This document shows, in pieces, positions 8,697-17,400 of a DNA stretch of 36,091 nt. Source of the stretch: Candidatus Omnitrophota bacterium (GTDB taxonomy: Bacteria; Omnitrophota; Gorgyraeia; 2-01-FULL-45-10); contig JBAZKM010000015.1 of NCBI GenBank assembly GCA_041650805.1, forward strand, positions 1-36,091. The letters run 5' to 3'. Position 1 is the stretch's first letter; the number at the start of each line of letters is the position of its first letter. Under the pieces are notes generated by a model that did not search any database, was not told the origin of the DNA, and was given only the letters and a program-made list of their open reading frames with translations. Both the position numbers and the translations under genes were made by a program.

Positions 8697-9568
8697 ACGC
8701 GCCGCTCCCGCTCCTTAAAGAACCGTACGAACTCGCTCAGGTACGGCCTGTTCGTCCATATATCTATGTGATCGACATTGACCGACCCGAATAGTTTCGC
8801 GCGCTCTTCCACCATCGCCTTGCACCGGGCCGCGTACCTGTCCCGCAGGCGGTTATTGGACGTGTCTACCAGGAACTCCTTCCCGCTCTCCGCGTCCGTC
8901 AACTCGACGATACCGGCCTTCGGAAGCTCCATCTCCCTGGGATCGGTGATCGTCACTGCTACTACGTCGTGCTTTTTGTTCGCGATGGCAAGCGGCCGTT
9001 TGAAATCTTTCGCGAAGAAATCCGATATCACGAACGTCACGGCGCGCCTCTTGGTGACGTTATTGAGATACCGGAGCGCGCCCTCCAGGTCCGTCCCCTT
9101 CCCCTTCGGTTTGAAATATAACGCCTCCCGTATGACCAGGAGGACATGCTGGAGCCCTTTGCGCGGCGGTATGAACTTCTCTATCCTGTCGGTAAATATT
9201 ATAAGACCGACGCGGTCATTATTGTTCACCGCCGCGAATGCGAGCACGGCCGATATCTCGGCGGCCAACTCGCTCTTAAGCCGCTTGGCCGTGCCGAAGT
9301 AGGAGGAAGCGGACGCGTCGAGGAGGATCATCACGGTCAGCTGGCGTTCTTCCACGTACTTCTTTATGTACGGGTGGCCCATCCTGGCGGTGACGTTCCA
9401 ATCTATAGAGCGGATCTCGTCCCCCGGCTGGTATTCGCGCACCTCGTCGAACTCGATGCCGCGGCCTTTAAATACGCTCTCATACTGCCCTGCGAGCATA
9501 TCGGTCACGAGCCGCGACGTCGTTATCTGGATGCGGCGTACTTTTCTCAGGATCTCTTTGGGCAGCAT
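8693..9568 (-). CDS. DUF58 domain protein
   Basis: A 291-residue soluble DUF58 protein. The family signature EYQPGDEIRSIDWNVTARMG lies at about 45-64, followed by a degenerate VWA domain with DASAS at Asp84, Ser86 and Ser88. DUF58 genes accompany moxR in MoxR-VWA systems. I chose the ATG at 9568 (MLPKEILRKV). The longest open frame starts with a TTG at 9613 that reads through the heptameric repeat tract, so its extra 15 residues are unlikely to be real. No strong ribosome site precedes 9568; a weak GGAT lies upstream. The gene follows moxR after 123 bp. Confidence 0.9.
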   Translation of the reverse strand: MLPKEILRKVRRIQITTSRLVTDMLAGQYESVFKGRGIEFDEVREYQPGDEIRSIDWNVTARMGHPYIKKYVEERQLTVMILLDASASSYFGTAKRLKSELAAEISAVLAFAAVNNNDRVGLIIFTDRIEKFIPPRKGLQHVLLVIREALYFKPKGKGTDLEGALRYLNNVTKRRAVTFVISDFFAKDFKRPLAIANKKHDVVAVTITDPREMELPKAGIVELTDAESGKEFLVDTSNNRLRDRYAARCKAMVEERAKLFGSVNVDHIDIWTNRPYLSEFVRFFKERERRV

Positions 9569-9590
9569 AGTTATATATCCGTTAATGTCA

Positions 9591-9691
9591 AATGACCAAT
9601 TTCCAATATCCAATTAATGTCCAATTGCCAATTTGACATTTGACCATTGGGAATTAATTTGAAATTTGACATTTGAAATTTGGAATTAAAT
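9591..9691. repeat. AT-rich heptameric repeat tract between DUF58 and moxR
   Basis: About 100 bp made of degenerate 7-bp units. On the plus strand it runs CCAATTT, CCAATAT, CCAATTA, then CCAATTG, CCAATTT, GACATTT, GACCATT, and later ATTTGAA, ATTTGAC, ATTTGAA, ATTTGGA. The period is 7 throughout, apart from short interruptions at 9617-9620 and near 9649-9656. It begins upstream of the DUF58 start and stops exactly at the moxR stop codon. It resembles the short tandemly repeated repetitive sequences of cyanobacteria in form. Confidence 0.85.
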
Positions 9692-10684
9692 TTACGGGAC
9701 TCTTACCTCTTCGAATATCCTCTTGATGATGTCCTCCGACGTCTTATCCTCCGCTTCGGCCTCGTAGCTCGCTATCACGCGGTGACGCAATATATCCATA
9801 CCTATCGTCTTCACATCCTGCGGCACGACATATCCGCGACCCTGCAGGAACGCGTACGCCTTCGCGGCTACCGACAGGTATATGCTTGCCCGGGGCGATG
9901 CGCCGTACTGGATGAGGCCCGTAAGCTCGTCAAGCTTGTAATCTTTCGGGGTCCGAGTAGCGAAGACGATATCTATGATGTACTTCTCTATCTTTTCGTC
10001 GATGTAGACCTCGTCGACGGTCTTCCTGGCCTTGAGGATGTCGTGCGGGCTTATCACGCCGTTTACGGATATCTTCTTATCGGTGACCGCCATGCGCTTC
10101 ATTATCTTGTGCTCCTCCTCTTTCGACGGGTAACCGATCTCCAACTTAAGCATGAAACGGTCGACCTGCGCTTCCGGGAGCGGATATGTCCCTTCGTGCT
10201 CTATCGGGTTCTGGGTCGCGAGGACGAGGAACGGCTCCTCCAGTTTGAACGTGTTCTCACCTATCGTCACCTGCCTCTCCTGCATCGCCTCCAGGAGGGC
10301 GCTCTGCACCTTGGCCGGGGCGCGGTTTATCTCATCGGCAAGTATTATGTTGGTGAAGATCGGCCCCTTCTTGGTGGTAAAGTTCCCGTCCTTCGGGTTA
10401 TAGATCAGGGTACCGATGAGGTCGGCGGGCAAAAGGTCCGGCGTGAACTGTATGCGCTGGAACTTCGTATTTATCGCCTGCGCCAGGACCTTCACCGACA
10501 TCGTCTTGGCCAGCCCGGGCACGCCCTCTATCAGGACATGGCCGTTCGCCAGGAGACCTACGAGCAGCCGGTCTATCAGGTACCTCTGCCCCACGATCAC
10601 CTTCTCTATCTCCTGGACCAGGTCGCGCAGGAACGCGCTCTCCTTCTTTATCTTCTCGTTCAGCGCCTGGATATCGTTATTCAT
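9692..10684 (-). CDS. moxR: MoxR-family AAA+ ATPase
   Basis: A 330-residue AAA+ ATPase with Walker A GVPGLAKT at residues 54-61, Walker B ILADEIN with Asp117 and Glu118, and the MoxR signature RAPAKVQSALLEAMQE directly after it. Sensor 1 (LATQNP) and an arginine-finger region (YPLPEAQVDRF) follow. The family is cytoplasmic and acts as a chaperone-like ATPase with VWA partners. Here those would be DUF58, BatA and BatB, encoded immediately downstream. Upstream, 109 bp with a heptameric cruciform repeat separates it from the response regulator gene. Confidence 0.95.
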   Translation of the reverse strand: MNNDIQALNEKIKKESAFLRDLVQEIEKVIVGQRYLIDRLLVGLLANGHVLIEGVPGLAKTMSVKVLAQAINTKFQRIQFTPDLLPADLIGTLIYNPKDGNFTTKKGPIFTNIILADEINRAPAKVQSALLEAMQERQVTIGENTFKLEEPFLVLATQNPIEHEGTYPLPEAQVDRFMLKLEIGYPSKEEEHKIMKRMAVTDKKISVNGVISPHDILKARKTVDEVYIDEKIEKYIIDIVFATRTPKDYKLDELTGLIQYGASPRASIYLSVAAKAYAFLQGRGYVVPQDVKTIGMDILRHRVIASYEAEAEDKTSEDIIKRIFEEVRVP

Positions 10685-10719
10685 AGATCCTCCTTAGTGT
10701 ACGGTTAAAGATCATTGGC

Positions 10720-10781
10720 GGTCCACAGTCCATAGTCGATGGTCCACAAAACTGTGGACCGTGGACAGTGGACCATGGACA
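10720..10781. repeat. GC-rich heptameric inverted repeat (cruciform) upstream of moxR
   Basis: Four 7-bp units (GGTCCAC, AGTCCAT, AGTCGAT, GGTCCAC), six central bases, then four inverted units (GTGGACC, GTGGACA, GTGGACC, ATGGACA). The arms match at about 21 of 28 positions. The inner hairpin GGTCCACA/TGTGGACC (10741-10760) is perfect with a 4-nt loop. It lies between the response regulator stop and the moxR start, so it will be in the mRNA if they are co-transcribed. Confidence 0.85.
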
Positions 10782-10793
10782 AGCATTTACTCG

Positions 10794-11198
10794 TTATTCC
10801 TTCCCCATATCTTTTATCTGAAGACTCAGGAACTTCAAAAGGACGACGTTCTCAAGGTACTGCAAGCTCAGCGGCTTCGTTATATAATCATCCGCCCCGA
10901 GCTCTTTTGCCTTTGCCATAACCTCGTCGTCCTTGACGCCTGTCACCATGATTATCATCGCATCCTTGTCTATCTCCCGGATGCGTTTCAGCGTCTCTAT
11001 GCCGTCGATGCCCCGCATCTGGATGTCGAGGAGCACGATGCGCGGGTGCTCCCTCCTGACTATCTCGACGGCCTCCTTGCCGTTCGATGCGTTCAGGACC
11101 TTATAGCCGCGGAGGGTGAAGAACTCGTAGAAGAACGAGTCGATCCCCATCTCGTCATCTACCGTCAGGATCTTGCAGATAGGTTTATTGGTTTGCAT
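10794..11198 (-). CDS. Single-domain response regulator (CheY-like receiver)
   Basis: A 134-residue receiver domain with no output domain. The acidic pair Asp14-Asp15, phospho-acceptor Asp58 (IVLLDIQM), Thr86 (MVTG) and Lys109 (YITKP) are all present, so it should be phosphorylatable. The cognate kinase is not evident; the only histidine kinase in the window is the PhoR-like one 13 kb away. The gene sits between tRNA-Gly and moxR on the same strand. It could lead the moxR-bat transcript or be expressed with tRNA-Gly. Which output it controls cannot be read from sequence. Confidence 0.92.
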   Translation of the reverse strand: MQTNKPICKILTVDDEMGIDSFFYEFFTLRGYKVLNASNGKEAVEIVRREHPRIVLLDIQMRGIDGIETLKRIREIDKDAMIIMVTGVKDDEVMAKAKELGADDYITKPLSLQYLENVVLLKFLSLQIKDMGKE

Positions 11199-11265
11199 AG
11201 AGGACCATGACCTATTTCTGCGAAGTCCTACCCGAGTTTTTTACTCGCTGAAGGACGAAGCAGAA

Positions 11266-11339
11266 TGGAGCGGGCGAACGGGATCGAACCGTCGTAGCTA
11301 GCTTGGAAGGCTAGTGCTCTACCATTGAGCTACGCCCGC
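11266..11339 (-). tRNA. tRNA-Gly (anticodon TCC)
   Basis: A 74-nt cloverleaf. The acceptor pairs GCGGGCG with CGCCCGC perfectly. The anticodon loop is CTTCCAA (anticodon TCC), the T arm contains GGTTCGATCCC, the discriminator is T, and CCA is encoded. Preceded by its own promoter at 11373-11400. Confidence 0.96.
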
Positions 11340-11372
11340 GTTATTTATAATATTTAACAATGATTGCTAGGA

Positions 11373-11400
11373 ATTATATCATATACCCTTAAAAGCTCAA
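11373..11400 (-). promoter_or_regulatory. Sigma-70 promoter for tRNA-Gly
   Basis: Minus-strand TTGAGC (11395-11400) and perfect TATAAT (11373-11378) have a 16-bp spacer. The start is predicted near 11365, about 25 nt before the tRNA 5' end. It lies in the 102-bp gap downstream of the giant-protein stop codon. Confidence 0.75.
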
Positions 11401-11441
11401 GCTATTTGTGCTGAGACAATCTAAATTAGGAAGGAAATATT

Positions 11442-14400
11442 TTACACTGCCCGGAGGGTTGCCTCTGCGGATCTGCGGTAGTCCTCGAAGGTCTTGAAAT
11501 CGACCGGCTTTATCATCAGGAGGAAGTCGGCCTCGAATATGCGCTTTATATCTTTCTTCAGCTTCTCTACCTCGCCGGGGCTGGCCGTCATCCGCTCGAA
11601 CATCCCGACTATATGTTCCCGGACGTAGGCCCTCGTCTCTGAGTCGTTCCTTGCATCCGCCGCGATATAGTCCACCAGCGAATGCGCAAGGGCGATACGG
11701 AAGAGTAGGTCCGGCTTGCTATCCCTGCCGTCGCTGAAACTGTCATTGATAAAATGTACGGCATCCGCTTTCACGGCCTTATCTTCCTTCACCAAACGCG
11801 ACGCTTCGTCACGGACCTTCGGGGGGATATACCCTATCACATTCCCGTTGGCGGGCAGGTCGCCGGTCGCTTCCTTGTAGGCTGCGATAAAATTGCGGAT
11901 GGTCGCCTCATCCCCGCCGTCGTCCGTTTGCATATCAAAAGTTATGAGCTTCGTATTCTTCATGCCGCCCGCATCCAGCGCCGCGCCTATGCGTATAAGC
12001 ACCCTGGAGATCTCCTGGTAACGCGCGATCATATCCGCGTTATCTTTTGTGCGCCGCACGCCGACGATTATATGTACGGGCTTAGCCATATCCCTGACCC
12101 CCGCGAAGGCGGCAACCATCTCCCTCTCCCATGCATCGGATCCCTGCGCCGCGGGGACCGTTAGGGAAGCGGCCGTCACTGCATTAAGGCCCGCTCCGGC
12201 CTTAATCACATTGTCGTAAACCTGCCGGAGGTAATTCCGGTCGGCCTCGGAGTTGTCGGAATATCTCACGAGCAGATCGATGATCGTATCGCGCTCCGCG
12301 TTAAATAGGTTCCGGTCTTCCGTTCTTCTATACCCCTGGAAATCCCCCACCAGCAGGACGATCGGGTTTCCGTCCGCGCTCCTGGCCAGGCGGAAGTTAC
12401 CGAGAGACATGTCGCTGCTGCCGTAGATACCCAGGGTGTGCACCCTGGCGACTTCTTCGATGACTTGTTCGGCTATCTTCCTTCGATCCTCGCCGTTCAT
12501 CTTCTCAAGCGGTACCTTCTCGATCCTGTTCCCGTCATGGGTGTAGTCGAAGATGATGACCCGCGCAGGACGCGAGGCGGAGAAATCGACCTCTTCGCCG
12601 TACATATTGAGCGGTTCCGTAAGCGCGATCATAGCCGTCATCTTTGTAGATATCTTTCCCTCTCCGTACCTGTCGGATATCTCTTTTGCAAAATCATAGT
12701 TATCCGGCGCTATGGCTTGTTTACTTTCGCCCTCACCGGGGATCTTCACTTCGATCCTGGCGCCGAGGGCGCCCTTTTCGTTCATCTCGAAGATTATGAA
12801 TCTGCGGAATGATTCCGTCACCGGCGTCATGTAGAGGTCCCCGCCTATGCGGAAATATATCCTGTTCTTCAGCGCATACTCAAGCGGAGGCGTGACCCCG
12901 TCGCTCATCCTGTCGAAGTCGACAAATCTCCGCAGGTAACTTGCATATGCCAGGAAACCGGATATATTCTGCCTGTTGAAGAGCAGGCGCTGCATCGCGG
13001 GGGTAAGCCCGGCCGTATCGCCCGCCTCCGGCGCCATATCTATATCGCCCTGTGTCAGGTCCACCGCCCTGCCCGCCTCGCCCCCGTGCAGATACGCCGC
13101 GGCATCTTCCTCGATCACGCCGAAACCTGAGCCGAGGCCCATCCTGGTGATCCTCTCGACCGCTATGTTCGGGATATTGTCGCGCGACATAGCGGTAAAA
13201 GGAAAAAGATTCTGGTGGTCACGATGCCATCGCATTATATTGTCCCAATTCTCTTCCCTGGCCCGCGCATCCTTTTCTGATGCGAAAACCTTGACCAGAT
13301 TGTCCACGATACGATTTTTGAGCGAGTTTATCCTCTTATTCTCATCGGGGGTTCCGTCGTAATTCAATAACGGCCATTCCCTGTTAAATGTCTTTGCGAT
13401 ATCGACCCATGCCGCGAAATCATAAGCGGTCTCGCCTCTATCGGCCCTGGCCAACAGGTCTTCTATCTCATCCAGATACTTATCTATAGCCGCTCTCTTC
13501 GTCGCCTCGTACGCCGTCCTCGCCGCGGCAGAGACGGGCCTCAGTACAATAAACCCTGTAAGGTCCCGCAACTCCTTCGTAGATACGCTAAGACGGTTAT
13601 GTGAAGCGCCCGCAAGTTCGGATATCCTCATATTTATGCGCTCCGACCGCTCATTCGGGCTTTTGCCCAGCTCCTCCCCTGTCCTGTCACCAAACTCCTG
13701 TATAAGCCCCGACAGCACCATGGCGCGTTCCTGTATCTCGTGATGAAGATGCTCCGCCAGCTCTTCTGCGTCTTTGAGCCGCCCGATATCAAGGTAATAT
13801 TGATTCCGCTGAAGTCCGTAGTGCGAACCATAACAGTCGGGCGGCGCACGCGCGCGTATCGCCGCGTCGAGACCGTCGATGAAGAGCACCCTTGCGTCCT
13901 CCTGGCCCAGCAGCGCGCGGTCTTCGTCGCCCAGGAGGCCGATGGCCTTTTCCAAAACCGATCTTTCATCGCCGTTCAATACCCTCGTCCCGGTTTGACC
14001 CGTGCTGAGCGCAACGCCTGTCTCGACCTTTCCGTTAGAATACCTTGCCGCACCAAACTGAAGGTTGTCGATAGCGTTCCTGATGTGATCCGAATATTCC
14101 GCGTTGGGACGGTTGGAGAATCCGCGGCCGGGTGCCGACGGCGAAGGCATGCTATGCATAGTAAGATCCAATATGAGATAAAAATCATGCCTGGCGCGCA
14201 GGTTCCTGGATACTATCCCGCTCGTATAATTGCTGAATATGATATGCTGCCTTTCGTGATCGACGACCGCCTCCTCATCCCCCAGCATGGAAAAGACCGC
14301 ATCCCCCATGACCGTGCCGCCGACTTGGATCGTCTCTCCCATTTTGGAGGTACCATAGTTGCTCCCCTCCAGCAATATGTCTTTCTTCAATATCCCGTCT

Positions 14401-17400
14401 TCGCCTATCCCTCGTCTCTTCAATTCGTTCTCTTCATCCGCCAGTATATCACGCAGCATGGAGATGCGCCTCACAGGGATCAGCTGGAAGAGCCCCATGA
14501 TATCATTGGACGCTTCTACGTAAGCGCGGTTTTTGGCTTCCCTCCTATCCGTGCCCGGCTTTCCTTTAGTCATATCGTCAAACAGGATGGTCGCCTTGAT
14601 GTCGACAAGTCGATCGAGGACTCTCTTTGTCATTATCAGCCGCATCTTAAGCTGCCTCATGCGGTCCCCCCTGATCGCGCCTCTTATCATATCTTCTATG
14701 CTCCTGAGCGTCCCGGGCCTGAGATCATGCGTCTCCCCATACCTTTTGATCTTATCTATAAGCAATGACGCATACTGAGTTGCATAGACATCGATGAGCC
14801 GCCTGAAATCACGGGACCTGAGATCTGCGTTGAGCATATAGGCGACCATCTCATTCTGAAAATCGAAATATAGATAATCCGGGAACTGTTCTATGATCTC
14901 CCGGAGCGATTCAAGGTCTACCTTTGTCTTTGACGTATTAAGGCCCAGGAAATAGTCGCGCATCCTGTTACCGAGCGCGGTCTCTTTACCCGGCGAGTAT
15001 TTGCCGCGAAATACCCTTTGCAGCGACTCCATATCCATCACTACCTCCAACGAGAACGGCCCCTCCTTTATAAATGCTATCGTAGGTGCGTCTTTCTCCT
15101 CAATCCCGAACTCCTCCTTAAGATACGGCGCGACCCTGGCCCTGAGCGAGTTCATATATTCGATATGCTTCGATATCTCCTCTTTCATCCCCTCCGCTGC
15201 GCGTCTGCCGCCGGCCTTCTCCAGTTCGCGCTTACGCCTGTTAAGGTCGAGCATCGTCTGGGATGCCGCATTGAACTCATCTATCGGATATGCCTTCCTG
15301 GCCGCCTCCATCTTTTGGGCGACCTCATTCCTTCTTTCGAAGAAAGATATTATAGCCGTACGGACGGCGACCTTCTGCGCCTTGTTCAGAGTGCCGAAGT
15401 CCGCCCCCATATCCTCTGTCACAAGGAGAATGGCCCGCGCGTAAGTCACCTCTCTGCCTTCCGAGATGAGCCTGAATAGCCCCTGGAATATCTTATTCAT
15501 TGCGATGAGTTGCCTGATATGCGCATCTCTCGCTTCTTCCCTCGCCGCCTTATCCCCGACATTGGCATGCGCGGCCCTCCATGCATCGCTCTCGAATCTC
15601 GTATCCGGCTCGAGCACCTCTACTGCACGCATTACAAGCACCGTTTCGAACCGATCCCCTCTAGCCAACGCCAGTTCGATGCTCCTGAGCATCTTACCCG
15701 CATACTCCCTCTTCTTTTCCTGGGGCACCGCATACGAACCGAAGTAGTTCCTGAATATGATACTTATCGATCTGACCGTGTCCGCGGCGTCCATGCCTAT
15801 ACCGAACGCCCAACCGTACATATATTCTCCGGCCCTGGGAGATGCCTCCTGAACGGCCGACAGGACTTCACCTGGAAAATCGCCTGAGAGATCCCCCAAT
15901 ATCCTCCATACATAGCCATTCCCTGTCCCGGAGGGGTCTGCACCTATAAGCGCGGCAAGATACGGTATTGCCTCTCTTTCTGTAAATACTCCCATGGTGA
16001 AGAGGCCGCAGACCACATCCCACTGGCTTTTGCTCATGCCGAAGTAATCTACCTGTCTGGTGCTCAGGCCGTACTCGTTTTTGACAACGTTACCTAAAAG
16101 CATGGCTCGCTGCGCCGGCGGCATCTCGCCGATCAGGACCTTGATCTGTCCATACGCCTTGCCGTCGGCCTCGTTTCTGGCAAAATTCCTTAATAGCTCT
16201 TCCGCGCGCTCGAATTTCTCATCGCCTCTTGCCGGTTGCGCTATGAATACCGGCTCGGCCCGGGGCGCGGCGGGCCCCAAACCGATCATGCCGGTCGGCA
16301 TGGTGTCGCTGCGGCCGACCTTTATGAGAAGGTCTTCCAGGGCCATCTTCTCCTCTTTTGCGTCCGGCCCCTCGTAGCCGAAGACATGTTCACCCGCATC
16401 GGTCGTGACTATCAGCTTCGTCTTGTTGTAGGCGAGATAACGTATATATACAGAGACCCTGAACGCGTCGACCTTATACCTGTCCCATACCTCCTTGGCC
16501 GACGCATCGCGTGACAGCATCGTATATATCTGCATCGTGGCTCCGGACGTCTTTATCACCGAGTAGAGCCGTTTCTGTATGCCCGTCAGCTCACCGGCAA
16601 GGAGACGGAAGTAGGGCGACTCGTATCTCTCTTCGTTCTTGAAGTTCGGCATTATGGAGACGTAAGCGATCCCCTCTTTTTTGAAGAGCTGGCAGAGGTT
16701 CTCCGTATGGAACCCGCCCGTTATCATTATGGCCGTCTTCGGCACTTTCGGCGCGAAACGCATATTTTTAATGAAGGCGTCATCCCTCTTCAGCGAGCAT
16801 TCGTAAAACTTCGTTATATTATCGCGATAACCGTCTATCTTGCTGATATCGGGGTCGAGTTTTGCGGTGATCTTGTAACGCGGACCGTACTCATCTATGA
16901 ATGCGGTGAAGTTCTTCATATCAAAACTCGGCCTGTTCTCGAGGTAATAGACGTAGTCGTTCTTGGTGAGGGAGACGGCAAAGATGTTCCGGAGGAGCGC
17001 GAGGTTCTTCGATAACCTCGCGAGGGTCCGCTGGGCATCATTCTCGTAGAGCGATCCCTTCAAAGCCCCTTCGATATCATCCACCTCCTCGATGACCTTT
17101 GCCTTATCGATCGCCGAATAGGTGGAGATGTAGATGATATACTTCTGAAGTTCCGGATAGTCACTAAGGTCCTGGTTCACCGATCTTGCCTTCTTTGCCA
17201 GGTATGCGTAAAAATCCTGGTGCGATATCTTGTCGGTCTTGAATTCGAGGGTCTTCAGGACGAGCTCTTCGAGCTCGCGCCTGGATAACTTCTTCTGGAG
17301 TACGTCGACCAGGCCGTCCCTCTCCCTGTTCGCCTTCTTGAAGTCAAGCCTTACTTCCTGTTCAAGCGCCTGGCTCAGGAGATATATGTTCGCGTAGGCC

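Noticed and set aside
9591..9691. Possible CRISPR array
   Set aside because: The repeat period is 7 bp with no spacers and no cas genes nearby.
11233..11247. CGAGT-TTTTT-ACTCG hairpin after tRNA-Gly as a terminator
   Set aside because: Only a 5-bp stem with a T-rich loop and no U-tract after it.
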